Shown one piece after another: positions 1 through 9,444 of a stretch of 64,000 bases of DNA (its first letter is position 1; each line of letters begins with the position of its first letter). The position numbers and the translations under genes are program-made. The stretch spans positions 124,001 through 188,000 of the forward strand of contig NBIV01000098.1 in the NCBI GenBank assembly GCA_003194525.1, in the 5' to 3' direction. The notes under the pieces were generated by a model. It was not told the origin of the DNA. It did not search any database and worked only from the letters and a program-made list of their open reading frames with translations. The DNA is from Gracilariopsis chorda (Eukaryota > Rhodophyta > Florideophyceae > Gracilariales > Gracilariaceae).

Positions 1-451
1 CAATTCATTCCCTCCTTGAAGAAGATGGATCTGCTTATGGCCCCATAACTGCTTATAGCCGTTTGGATACATCGACAGATATGATTCGACCAAGAATCCG
101 TGTGGTAAGCAATGCTGCGAGAACACTCGCAAGGCCATTCTACAAGGTCCACAGAGACAAACGATCAAATCGAACGAAACAGGATGGGCATACTCCGGCA
201 GCCGCGGACTCCGGGGCTTCAGATGCTCTTGCTGTAGGTGCTACATGTCGAACCCATGCACGTGTGTAGTCAAAAGTACATTCGAGTACATCCGGAATCT
301 CTGCGTCTCCCGGTTGGAAACTGGGTTCCCCTTCATCTAACGTAAAGCCATCGGTACCATACTCATCCAGCAAACTCCCAAGTCTTCTGGTAAACCAAAC
401 ACGAGTACGCAGGTTACCAAAGTCGACCGCGGCAATTTTGTGGCTTGCCAT
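1..451 (-). CDS. 5' part of an unrecognised coiled-coil gene (cut by window edge)
   Basis: Read on the minus strand from an ATG at 451, the first open stretch runs about 103 codons and contains a CPSC motif. The remainder, in another frame, continues off the left edge. The same sequence is seen complete at 10701-11651, with one substitution changing Leu to Met. The coiled-coil part found in the fuller copy resembles the central coil of the 640-codon gene at 7522-9444. I do not recognise a function. The frame change means either an unseen intron or decay. Confidence 0.35.
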
Positions 452-1937
452 CAGTCAACGCTTCCGACATGCGATTGCGAGTTCTGAAGAAGATCCATTT
501 TCTCTCTGCTGATGTAACAGCTTCAGAATCTAGATCTACAAATGGGGATTTTCGAAAGAGTTACAACGAAACCGAGCTCGTGAAGATGATCAGCCACACC
601 TTTAGGATCCGGGAATTTGTTGGAGTGGAACTGAAATTTACCATACGTAGCGCCACACCACATCTGTCATTAGTTCCCACCACAGAACGCGGCAGGCTTC
701 GCTTCACGATTTCCCCAGCAAAAGCTATAACATTGTCTGAGGTTATGTCAGCTTTGTAGCAATCCCATGTACTCCATATCGGATACAGCAAAATGTCTTT
801 GTCATGTTCGGCGGGAGTGCATAGGCCATGCATATGTCATTTCGTCATTGTTGACAGGCATATCTGAGGCCGCTGCTGCTAGTAAGCGTGAATACCAGGT
901 CAGGGATTTAGGTCTGGACTCATCGGATAACCAGGGGTATTGCAAATGTTACCCATTGAATCTGACACGGGTTTGGATAGTGCTAATGCCGTCGCCGTTC
1001 CCGTCGTCTTTGAAGGGCAAAGTGTGGCGTGTAAAACTGGCGACTGTGGTCGCCCACTTCAGAGGATCAGTGCACAATTTCTGTCTGGGAGTGCCATTGA
1101 AGGCCACGCGCAAGCAAGAGCTTCGGTCGTCGACTTGAATTGTTGCATCATTGAAACTGAATGTCATACATCTCCCATCGTAGGATCTCGCATGATGGGA
1201 GATGCATTACGTGTGATTCATGGGATCGGATCCATTACTGCACAGATACTTTCCTGTGGGTCCGGTGTGAGATCACGAGGATTACAGTACATGCGACTAG
1301 CAGAGCTCTGATTGGATGAGGGGTTGTCTGCTGGTGGTGCTCACGGCGCAGGACGGTTCCGCCATTGGTGAAGGTGCACCACCGAAGCACGGACCCGAAA
1401 CCTATCAAAAAGGTGACAGAGAAGGGCTGAAGAGCTCGAAGCAAATGTTTATGATTCTATCACGAGACCCGTTTTGCACCGGAACAAGGACGAATGGGAC
1501 TGGTGCAGAACTGCTGATAGTCTCCCAGTGTTATCCATAAGCGTTCAACAGCGATGGAACCGCATCTTTCAACCGTAGAACGGCGCGATCTGGTGTCGTG
1601 ATAAGTCTGAATGTACATATCTTTGCATTCGCCACGTTCACACCCACAACACCTGATTTGGTGGTAGTGTCCTTCAAACGAGTTTCTATCTATGGCTTTG
1701 AATCATTTCACCTGGAAGCTCCGTGTTGGGTGTCGTAATTCCGAGTTGAAAGTGGTTCAATTCGGGAGAGATTTCAAATTAGCCTTGGTGATATCGGCTG
1801 GTTTCCAAGGTTAAACATCGTACCGGAGAGCTCAGTTGATCATCTGACACACGCCACATACTGTCATCACATCCATATCTGCCTTGCAACTTACAAAGAG
1901 AACCACGTATCACAACACAACCAAGCACTAGTGAGCA
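452..1937. other. Intergenic region upstream of B' copy I
   Basis: It separates the minus-strand gene starting at 451 from the plus-strand B' gene at 1938, so it may hold two divergent promoters. Short open frames on both strands overlap each other and show no family resemblance. The only notable content is the conserved block at 1301-1350. Repeated in copy 2 at 11652-13137. Confidence 0.5.
1301..1350 (+). promoter_or_regulatory. Conserved 46-50 bp non-coding block, copy a
   Basis: The block begins CAGAGCTCTGATTGGATGAG and ends GTGCTCACGGCGCA. The same two ends in the same order recur at 7206-7252, 12501-12550 and 18693-18738, with variable middle bases. It includes ATTGG, an inverted CCAAT box. 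It lies about 590 bp upstream of B'. The conservation is seen; a regulatory role is a guess. Confidence 0.5.
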
Positions 1938-2429
1938 ATGTTCAGATTCGTCTTAAGAGCCGTGCTTATGATTGCAATAACAGCGTCTGCAATCAAGAAA
2001 CGCAGAACGGATCAAAGTCGCAACGAGGTTGAAGAAGAGCTGGAAACATGGAAGGAGGATGTGAAATCCATGGAGGATAAAATGGATGAAAATAGCAAGA
2101 TCACGCAACATCTGCAGACCCGCTTGCATAGAACTTGTTCGACGTTAAGTGAACTTCAACGAAAGAAAAAGGCCATTGAAGATGAATTACCTGTCGTTCA
2201 AGAAAACAGCCAAACCGTGGAGTTGCGTATGGAAGGATTAGCGCGCACCAAAATGGATCTTCTGCAGCGGCTCTCGGCGGCTCGCAAGACTCTTCTACAT
2301 ATGGACAGAGTGCGAGAGAAGTTGCGCCGAAAATGCTTTCAGAAAGAAGAAACTCTGACTGAGCTGCACAGTAGAATCCAGGCAACAGAACGCGAGATCA
2401 GTAAGCTGACCGATCGCTTTGCCTCGTAA
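1938..2429 (+). CDS. Membrane-anchored coiled-coil protein B' (copy I)
   Basis: 163 residues. Residues 1-18 are hydrophobic (MFRFVLRAVLMIAITASA), followed at once by KKRR and then a Glu/Lys/Leu-rich heptad pattern to the C-terminus. This looks like a single signal anchor with the coiled coil on one side of a membrane, or a cleaved secretion signal. The length and N-terminal pattern match the B proteins at 20861-21352 and 31752-32243 (also 163 residues), and the anchor pattern matches the A proteins, so I place all in one family. The coil itself has diverged strongly. No catalytic motif is visible and I do not recognise a named family. It is convergent with B copy I. The identical twin is 13138-13629. 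Confidence 0.7.
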   Translation: MFRFVLRAVLMIAITASAIKKRRTDQSRNEVEEELETWKEDVKSMEDKMDENSKITQHLQTRLHRTCSTLSELQRKKKAIEDELPVVQENSQTVELRMEGLARTKMDLLQRLSAARKTLLHMDRVREKLRRKCFQKEETLTELHSRIQATEREISKLTDRFAS

Positions 2430-3297
2430 GCCTGGACAACTCAACTTACAAACCAATTCTCACTAGCGCAATCAAATGATTTCTGTATACGTCTGGTGTT
2501 CAACGACGCTAATCGTCACCTATTCTTTTCAGGGGTTTCGTTTTGTTTGAGAGAGATTGACATTTGCTTTCCGCTGCCTGGCACTTCCCCGCCTTCGCAG
2601 CTGAGAAACTTCCTCACGGTGCACCTCGCCGAACCAACCGTTGTATATAGAAGATTGCTGATCGCCCTCTTTTACCACAGAAACAAACAACTGGCTGACT
2701 CGATTGCGCACGTGAATTTCGGTCGTGCTGTGATGTTCAGCGTGCCGCACTTCTCAGAACATTTCGAGAATCACTGGCGTAACTTTTGAGTTGCTTCTCG
2801 CCATATCTTGAGTAACCCTTGAAAAGAATCTCTTTACCGTGACCTACAAAGGCAGGGTTGTAAAACGCAAGCGCAAATATCCCTTCTTCGCAGCAATCTG
2901 GTTCCTGGTATCTACCGGCAATGTGGATGGAAATCTGCAGGGTTCAAGTCCTTACTTTTGCTCAGGAGATTACACGAACGGCAGCACGCTCTCTGAGCTC
3001 CAGATTCTGAAGCCGCTTCCTCCGTAAGCTCCTAAATGCGTTCCGTTTGCAAGTTTCCCTCGCTGGCCAGCACTGTGTTGCTGCTACTCACAACATTTAA
3101 GTTTGAAGACACTGCGCAGTTCTGCAGCCCATGGTGAGAAATCAAAACTATCATGTAGAACACGGGCACCGCGGAAAGATGGAGCTCTCATGTACCTCAT
3201 GTATACACGAACTCATACAACAGCCATTGCAATAGGTGACCAAATCACATAGGTTGGTAAGCAAGATAATTCTTTACATAGCTCTATAATATTTGTT
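2430..3297. other. Spacer between convergent B' and B copy I
   Basis: No convincing gene. The part nearest B (about 3030-3297) is alignable with the sequence downstream of B in copies III and IV, so it belongs to the duplicated ancestral unit as a 3' flank. Twin at 13630-14497. Confidence 0.5.
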
Positions 3298-4098
3298 CTA
3301 CTTGGAACTCTTCTCAGTGCGTGCCGCTCGGAGCTTTTCAAGCTCAAAGGACTGTGCACTGACTTCTTGTGTCAAGCGCATGATTTCTTGGTCCTTGCGT
3401 TGCACCATATTGCGAGAGTCGTCCCGTTTGAGGTATAAGTCTTCCATAATCCCAGACAGCTCTCTGTATCTGCTGTTGAGTGCCGTGACTTCCTTGCGTA
3501 TGGTTTCAAGATCCCTTTCCAAACGCATATTTCGTTCCTTGACTTCATTAAGACCTCGTAGTTCTTGTTGCAGCTCCATATGTATCTTGTACACCGCCTT
3601 CAGTTCTTCATCGGCGTATTGGTTGTCTCGGAGCTGTTTGCGCAGTTGCTCCTCAATCCTCTTGTTCTTTGCTGAAAGGAACCCGGCCTTACTCTCCAGT
3701 TCAGAGCATTGCTCCTCAGTTCTTTGTCCGTTGCAATTGGATATTGTGGACGCAAGAACAATGGCGATTTGCAAGATGGCTTTGATCAAGTTATTAGTTA
3801 CAGAAAATGGTAAGACGATACAAACTAAAAGCCAATACAGACTGAAGTATTTGTGGTGCAGAACACAGATTTGTGAAGGTGACGACATTGCCAAAACGAA
3901 AATGTCGGCTTCTTTTATGCTTATGCTAGCTCCACCATGTGAGATTAGGACTTTCAATAATTGTACAGCTGACTTGCAATTTAGAGGAGATCGGGGAAGA
4001 AGCTGTGGCGATAAACCGCAATCCAACGGTGCTGAACCTATACCACGTTTGCAACAAAACTGTTCATGGAGCCTGGTTATGCTCATTTCATCGCTCAA
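3298..4098 (-). CDS. Membrane-anchored coiled-coil protein B (copy I), start codon uncertain
   Basis: The conserved part is 3298-3789 (163 residues), exactly the length of B copies III and IV: a hydrophobic stretch ending in ISNC, a polar patch, then a coiled coil ending in a well conserved segment (LTQEVSA-SFELE). At the position where the other B genes have ATG, this copy has TTG (3787-3789). The frame stays open upstream to an ATG at 4098, giving a 266-residue reading with an unrelated extension. Either the protein is extended, it starts at a non-ATG codon, or the gene is decaying. It is divergent from A copy I. The 336-codon plus-strand frame over it (3293-4303) is a shadow. No function recognised. 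Confidence 0.55.
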   Translation of the reverse strand: MSDEMSITRLHEQFCCKRGIGSAPLDCGLSPQLLPRSPLNCKSAVQLLKVLISHGGASISIKEADIFVLAMSSPSQICVLHHKYFSLYWLLVCIVLPFSVTNNLIKAILQIAIVLASTISNCNGQRTEEQCSELESKAGFLSAKNKRIEEQLRKQLRDNQYADEELKAVYKIHMELQQELRGLNEVKERNMRLERDLETIRKEVTALNSRYRELSGIMEDLYLKRDDSRNMVQRKDQEIMRLTQEVSAQSFELEKLRAARTEKSSK

Positions 4099-4106
4099 AG
4101 CCTCAC

Positions 4107-4144
4107 AGCTATCACGACGATGCTACCGCCATCACGACGATCGC
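4107..4144 (+). promoter_or_regulatory. Conserved repeat in the A/B divergent promoter, copy I
   Basis: Two direct copies of ATCACGACGAT separated by a short ACCGCC-containing spacer, preceded by AGCT. A matching arrangement lies in the A/B spacer of copies III (20513-20550, inverted) and IV (32554-32591), where the second repeat is altered. This is the sort of site a transcription factor dimer could bind, but that is inference. Confidence 0.45.
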
Positions 4145-4180
4145 TTTATTATATTTCTAATTTACGCCATAAGCGATCGT
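4137..4180 (+). other. 10-bp inverted repeat in A/B spacer, copy I
   Basis: ACGATCGCTT at 4137-4146 pairs perfectly with AAGCGATCGT at 4171-4180 across a 24-base AT-rich loop. It overlaps the end of the direct-repeat element. It is also present in copy II at 15337-15380. I did not find it in copies III and IV. Confidence 0.45.
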
Positions 4181-4381
4181 GATTACAGATACAACCGAAT
4201 TGCTCACTGCCCGTGTCAAACAATCCATGTGCTAGCGCCACAAGCTTGTTTTTGTGATGCTATCCCCAGACAAAAACCAACGGTACCCATCACCACCACA
4301 TGACGTTGAATGGTCTACGTGGTACAGAAAGAAAAGCTGCGATGAAAGGAGCAGACAGATGCCATACACTCCCAAACGCGG

Positions 4382-4410
4382 GATCGTTTCAATTACAAAC
4401 ACAATTGGAA
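4382..4410 (+). promoter_or_regulatory. Conserved promoter-like block upstream of A, copy I
   Basis: A 29-base block containing TTTCAATTACAAACACAATT followed by GGAA. It is identical in copies I, II, III and IV although the surrounding spacer has diverged. It lies 160-175 bp upstream of the family-consensus ATG of A in each case and includes an inverted CCAAT box and the palindrome CAATTG. A core-promoter or 5'-UTR role is inferred from conservation and position. Confidence 0.5.
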
Positions 4411-4583
4411 CACTTGTGCTCTCTATTGTTGTTAGCTATGCGTAGCAGTACACGTTATACATATAAGCTGTTGAAGGCATGAAGAAATCGATCGTTATTC
4501 TCTCGGCAACCTACTATACTTCAGCACAAACACCGTCCACTCCCTGGTCCAAGAAATATCTACTGCTGTACTGTGTGGGCATC

Positions 4584-5042
4584 ATGTTTTGCTTCATCTT
4601 GGATATCGCTCTACTTGTCGCTTTGACGACATCAATTCGCAAAACGAAAAGAGCTCACAAGCTGAAGGAAGAAAAGAAGGGTATTCTAAATGAGAACATC
4701 CAAAAAGGCGAGGAACTGAAACAATCCATGGAGAACCTCGAACTCTCCGCAAAGCAGACGGAAGAGAAACTTAAAATGCAGAAAAACGCCGTGCAACAGG
4801 CGAGGAACCAAATTCAAAACATGAAAGTGCAAATGCCCGCTGCAAGATCTCGCTCCCTAAACCTTCAGGCCAGGGTGAAGGTCGCGGAGCAGGAGCAAGA
4901 GAGGATTAGGGAACGGTTGCAAAGAGAAGAGAAGAATCTTACGTCTTCGGAGGGTGCTGTGGAAGGGTTGCAAAGCAAAATAGCTCGCAGAGAGCAGAAG
5001 ATCGAGCAGCTCAAAAACCAAATTGTCAAGCTCGATTCCTAG
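4584..5042 (+). CDS. Membrane-anchored coiled-coil protein A (copy I), C-terminally shortened
   Basis: I chose the ATG at 4584 because the protein then opens with the family anchor pattern (MFCFILDIALLVALTTSI, then RKTKRA), aligning residue for residue with B' and with A copies III and IV. An in-frame ATG at 4479 would add 35 residues. After the anchor comes about 130 residues of heptad-rich coiled coil. The reading ends at TAG (5040-5042) where copies III and IV have a Gln codon. The next 20 or so codons still align with the tail of copies III and IV, so the C-terminus has been lost recently. Head to head with B copy I. No known family recognised. Confidence 0.65.
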   Translation: MFCFILDIALLVALTTSIRKTKRAHKLKEEKKGILNENIQKGEELKQSMENLELSAKQTEEKLKMQKNAVQQARNQIQNMKVQMPAARSRSLNLQARVKVAEQEQERIRERLQREEKNLTSSEGAVEGLQSKIARREQKIEQLKNQIVKLDS

Positions 5043-6337
5043 ATTGTAGAACAGAAGAAGAGAGCTGAGAACGGGACGGAAGAGGTTGAATAGAAAACCT
5101 CATTATCAGAGTGAGGTGGGAATGAATTCACTACGCGCCTCACCGTATCGAGGACAAGATAAACAATACAATGATTCTGATATTCTTGTTTTTGTTGCAG
5201 GTTGGTGTACCACTCCGGACACCCTCTTTTACTTCTTCCGCCTCTTCGTCTCATTTCAGTCCTTCTACTACATGATATATGACGCGAAATCCCTCACCTT
5301 TTAACAACTTTTGTGTGAATAACAGCAGGTAGGCTGCCCACTTTCCGTAGAAGGTAGCATTCCCTAACCTCGCCGCTAACGCTTTTGTCCTTGGATCCGA
5401 GAATGTTCCGAAAAGAAGTACATTCCGTATCCGTGCTGATAGAACTTCCCGCCCATGCATACATTGTATCAGTTCGACTCAGCATATCTGATTTGTTCCA
5501 GCACGTATTTACCCTTTTCATCAACCAACCGTCACCCAGTACACCACTGACACTCAACTGAGGTGGAACGAATGCATTGCGGGCCTGCTTTCAGTGCATT
5601 TGAAGCTCTGATGACTCAAGCGTTTCCTGTCGGCTTGAGCAGCATCTATCACTTCCAGACCGCCAAAAAGCAGCCTATACCGGATGAACGCTGGCTGAAG
5701 TAAGGCCGTAGTCGAAGAAAGCTGACACATTCCATTCCACGCCGTGTTCTTAATGCAGCCTCCCGCTTCTTCTTTCGTCCTTCCACAACGGTACACGTAC
5801 AACATGGAACTCTCCGTTGCAGATACAGATAAATTCGGACAACCCGAGCGTTTCTCGTTTCCGTATAAATACGGGTCTCCTCTCTCGCTCGTGTCGCTCA
5901 CCAACCATGGTATCTTAGCAGAGCTACATTCATTTCAACGCCTCCTTGCATGTTCACCGTCTCAGCCGCGCACTTCATCTGGCGCTTCGTTCCAATCACT
6001 TTGCCAGCACCTGCGCTCTAGCTCATGTTTCCTACTTCGTATTTACCCTACCTGCCCGAGCTCAACACTGCACACGCACACTTTGGTCACGGAATCGCTC
6101 TGTCACAGAGCTGCGCACCCTCGAAAAACGTTCTTCTTCACATCATCACCTTCATGATCAAGCTGCATACACTGGTTGTAATATTGACCACTCCGGTGGC
6201 TCAGGCCCCGGTTGTAATCGAGAAGCTTCTTCAGTGAAGTCGTAAAAGGGCCCCACGTCGTGGCGATGTACACCGCTGTCGCGTGGGTGGTAAAACCGCA
6301 TGTGTTCCCAGTTGCAGCAGTGTCGTAATGGTTTCGG

Positions 6338-6573
6338 TGCAAAATGCCCGGTCCGGGTGCTGGGGCCCCGGTTGGTTCTTGATTGTGACTGCAAAACGGG
6401 TCCCGTGCTGTGCTGTACTGAGGTACGCGACACACGGGTTTCCGGATCTATATACGTACACATCGGTCTGTGGTGGTCGGTTTCGGGGTTGTGGGCAGAT
6501 GCAAAATGCCCGGTCCAGGAGCTGGGGCCCTGGTTTCTTCTCTCACGAAGTGCAAAACGGGTCCCGTGCTGTG
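6338..6573 (+). repeat. Two-copy direct repeat (about 75 bp units, 162 bp apart)
   Basis: Units at 6338-6412 and 6500-6573. Each starts TGCAAAATGCCCGGTCC, has a GGGGCCC core and ends GCAAAACGGGTCCCGTGCTG. The ends are nearly identical and the middle differs. The same arrangement is carried in copy 2 at 17538-17773. No coding frame is preserved across it. Confidence 0.75.
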
Positions 6574-7205
6574 GTGCACCATGTACTCACTCGGGTTTTC
6601 TTGTCCATGCGTTGGTAGTTTTGTATTGTACAGGCTTCCGCTCGATCCGTCATCAGTAAAGACCATGAATAGTCCGTCGCTGGGGTCCATGTGGGCGCCG
6701 GCGGCGGGCCGGTACTTTTGTGCCGACTGTACTTGCCGACCGCGGAGCGCTTCGATGACTAGAGCGTACTGCTACATCTTTGCGTCTTTCTGCAGCACTG
6801 AGCAACGGCTACTGGATTGTTTGATGTTTGTGCGTTGAGCAGCTTTGTATTGCGTGCAACTCAGAGCCATGAATTGTTCTGGCTCCTGATTGCAGAACTT
6901 CTTACCGTAGAAAGTTCAGGGGCAGGTAGGTGCAGAACAGCAATTCACTACGGACACTTTCATTGGGTAATAACAGTACCTGTAGTGCAAAATCTCCACC
7001 GGCAGAACGGAAGGGTTGACTTTGGTACGAAGGTACGAACAGTAGAAGGTGATGACACTAAATTAAGCGGCTTTGCATTCCGGGGGTCGTGGCCGGATGT
7101 GCGGGAGCACGATGCACAAAGGTAAGATAACGTAGCGGAAGCGAGATCAAAGGCGTCCGCGGACGAACGACGCTTGGGTTCAGATGAGGTGCAACACGTG
7201 CCATG

Positions 7206-7252
7206 CAGAGCTCTCATTGGTTGAGACCATGTCGTTCAGTGCTCACGGCGCA
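7206..7252 (+). promoter_or_regulatory. Conserved non-coding block, copy b
   Basis: Shares CAGAGCTCT-ATTGG-TGAG and GTGCTCACGGCGCA with the blocks at 1301, 12501 and 18693. It lies outside the segmental duplication and about 270 bp beyond the stop codon of the minus-strand 640-codon gene, so it is independent evidence that the block is conserved and not merely copied. Confidence 0.5.
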
Positions 7253-7521
7253 TGACCTCACACAATGGCTTCGCCACCAGCGGAGGAGGATCGGGGAGCC
7301 ATCCAAGCTTGAATAAGCATGAACAGACTATCATACACCGCGGGAAGACGCATTTGTTGCCGCGTTGAAAAGGTCAAGTCAACTGCACTAGCTTCAATGC
7401 CTTGATAGAAATAAGACCACGGCCCTGTAATAAAAGTCGGTTTCGGACGTAAGCTACATACAAGGGTAGAAGGGAAGGGTACTGACGAGAGAAGCGGTCA
7501 TCTCCAGTTTTACTTTGGTAA

Positions 7522-9444
7522 TCACAAGACGGAGAAGTCAGACTCCATGCTCTCCTCCACACTGTCATCTTTTAGTCCGACCCTTTCATTGCTGCCAAAC
7601 GAACTCTCGCATCGAATTACAATCTCAGAGCAACACCTATGACGGCACATTTTGCGTTGCTCCCTCACCTGCCAAAGATCCACCTCAAGTTCTGCAGCTC
7701 GTTCTGCAGCGGCAGAAAGCTCACCCTCCAGTCTCTCCAACTCTGTCTGCTTTCGCGACACTGCCCCTTGCATGCAGCGCTTCGCCCTTGACAGTGCTAT
7801 GTCTGCCCTCAAGCTTTTGCTTTTCAAATCCGCGTTACACAACACAGAGCCATCTGAACGGTGAGAAGGAATACCAGATTCCCAGCTGTGCAAAGTCGGA
7901 GTGGACGGTTCCGAACTGTAAGAAGGGGTAACAAACGACGAGGAGTGTGTTCTTTGCACATTCTGCGCGACCGGAGCTCTTCGTGTGATGCCAAAAACGT
8001 TTCCAAGCAGAGCCCTTCCTCGCCTTCGGGTTCGACCACCTCCCAGAATGCGCCGAACGGAATGCCACAGCATTTGTTTTGGATTGGGCTGCCGTTGGTC
8101 TGGTATTCCACTTGTTCCAGTGTTGTCGACATTTTGTTCGGTTGAGATTTGTACACCTTGTGTACCGTTACCAACGGTATTCCGATGGGTGCCGTCACCT
8201 CCAAAAAGACGACCAACAAACGCCCGCAAACGCTTTAGAGCGCCTGAACCCTCCCCTCTAGTATATTGGTGTTGTTGGCGTCCATAAGTTCCTCCCGGAG
8301 ACTCTGGGAGGGTTCTTTGACCGCCAGCGCTTCCACCAATTCCGTTCTGTACTTCTTTCAGAATGTCGATACTTTTTGACATGGCCTCTGTACAGAACTC
8401 GGCTTCCTTCAAGCGTTGTTCCAGTCTTTCCGCTTCGTGTTCCAAGTCTTTCGCTTCCTGGCGAGCTTTGCATACTTCGTGGTCTGCTAATATTTGTCTT
8501 TGCCATAGTTCGGTGACCAACTTCTGCAGCTCTCCTGTTCTTTGACATTCAGAACAAGAGTCTGTTCCACCTGGTGGTAAGGTTGTTCCTAGGATCTCGG
8601 TGCGAAGCGTCTCTACTCCCGCCTCCACTTGGAGATCCAAGAGTTTCACATCATTATTGTAGCCTTGGGAAGAGCCGGAGGGCTTAACGACTGTGTTGTT
8701 TGGCAAGTGGCCCTTCTTCTCGTCTAACTTTATGTTGGAAGCTGTTTTGCCCAATATGTTAGAAGCTGTTGTGCCCGCTTGCTTGTCGCGGAAAGAAAGG
8801 GGTTTCGCCATAGTCCACGTTGATATTTCACGGTATTCACGGGCTCCTAGTGCTTTAAGGCGACCAAGAACGACTGCCAACTCTCGGAGAAGTGCTTCAT
8901 ACACATCATTGTCGTTATGTGTTGCGATCTTCCCGCATACTCTTCTAGCAAAATGCGGGTTTGCAACCATGATATGCTTCACGAGTTCACAGAATACACA
9001 GTGAAGCAATATCTCCGAGTTGTGCATTCTGTTTTCCGATTGCATTTCCAGCTCGAAAACCGATTTCTGCTCCAGCAGAAGTCTGAGATTTTCTAAGAGT
9101 CCCAGTTGCAGAGTTGGGAGTCTGCTTTCGGGGGAGAAAATCTCTTCGGTTTTCAGATGAAACCGAACGTCAGAGGCAGTTGGTTTGATGAGTTTCATAC
9201 TGAAATGGTTGTAGGTAAAGAATCCAAGTATATGATATGCGGAGCACGAAAAAGGGGGTGATTTCCAGATAAGCTCAGTCGAAGGTGACGAAGACGGAAA
9301 TGAAAACCTTGATTGATGGGTGGGATGGGAAGCAGGAATTCCAAAGAGACTGAGAAGGGGGAGGAGGGAAGGTCGCAGAAATGTGAGTTGCGATCGGAAC
9401 GGTGAGGACATACAAGTCCCACACAGAACCTTTATACTCTTCAC
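7522..9444 (-). CDS. Unrecognised large coiled-coil protein
   Basis: 640 codons from the first ATG (9444). An ATG at 9198 (residue 83) is an equally good start, because the first 80 residues are low-complexity and look like untranslated sequence. There are two coiled coils, at about residues 303-366 and 560-598. Between them lies a Gly/Arg/Ser-rich linker with three short amphipathic Gly-rich motifs: RLRAFVGRLFGG (405-416), VRRILGGG (463-470) and RALLGNVFG (477-485). No membrane segment follows the ATG at 9198. The first coil (ELWQRQ to KEAEFC) resembles the coil of the interrupted gene at 10701-11651. No enzyme motif and no named family recognised. Length and composition argue for a real, structural protein. 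Confidence 0.6.
   Translation of the reverse strand: MKSIKVLCGTCMSSPFRSQLTFLRPSLLPLLSLFGIPASHPTHQSRFSFPSSSPSTELIWKSPPFSCSAYHILGFFTYNHFSMKLIKPTASDVRFHLKTEEIFSPESRLPTLQLGLLENLRLLLEQKSVFELEMQSENRMHNSEILLHCVFCELVKHIMVANPHFARRVCGKIATHNDNDVYEALLRELAVVLGRLKALGAREYREISTWTMAKPLSFRDKQAGTTASNILGKTASNIKLDEKKGHLPNNTVVKPSGSSQGYNNDVKLLDLQVEAGVETLRTEILGTTLPPGGTDSCSECQRTGELQKLVTELWQRQILADHEVCKARQEAKDLEHEAERLEQRLKEAEFCTEAMSKSIDILKEVQNGIGGSAGGQRTLPESPGGTYGRQQHQYTRGEGSGALKRLRAFVGRLFGGDGTHRNTVGNGTQGVQISTEQNVDNTGTSGIPDQRQPNPKQMLWHSVRRILGGGRTRRRGRALLGNVFGITRRAPVAQNVQRTHSSSFVTPSYSSEPSTPTLHSWESGIPSHRSDGSVLCNADLKSKSLRADIALSRAKRCMQGAVSRKQTELERLEGELSAAAERAAELEVDLWQVREQRKMCRHRCCSEIVIRCESSFGSNERVGLKDDSVEESMESDFSVL

Larger units (their letters stand above)
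1..6772 (+). repeat. Segmental duplication, copy 1
   Basis: This stretch matches 11201-17972 base for base at a constant offset of 11,200, so there are no net indels. I noticed five substitutions (370, 3137, 4922, 5421, 5722), well under 0.1 percent. The match ends sharply after 6772. The left end lies outside the window because position 1 already falls inside the repeat. It carries the 5' part of the interrupted coiled-coil gene, B', B copy I and A copy I. Confidence 0.97.
5043..7521. other. Gene-free stretch between A copy I and the 640-codon gene
   Basis: About 2.5 kb with only short overlapping frames on both strands and no family match. It holds the alignable lost tail of A (5043-5095), a spaced repeat at 6338-6573, the end of the segmental duplication at 6772, and a conserved block at 7206-7252. 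The first part recurs as 16243-17972. Confidence 0.5.

Noticed and set aside
2880-2955. tRNA-like B-box (GGTTCAAGTCC)
   Set aside because: No A-box at the right distance and no cloverleaf; chance match.
3939-4160. Small plus-strand frame conserved with 32321-32527 (NLEE...NRNP pattern)
   Set aside because: Similarity is explained by homology of the whole A/B spacer; the frames differ in length and ends, and the rest of the spacer aligns out of frame.
3293-4303. 336-codon plus-strand frame (and its copy at 14493-15503)
   Set aside because: It is the antisense of the B coiled-coil gene; its Ser/Arg/Cys-rich composition is what an antisense of Glu/Lys/Leu codons gives.
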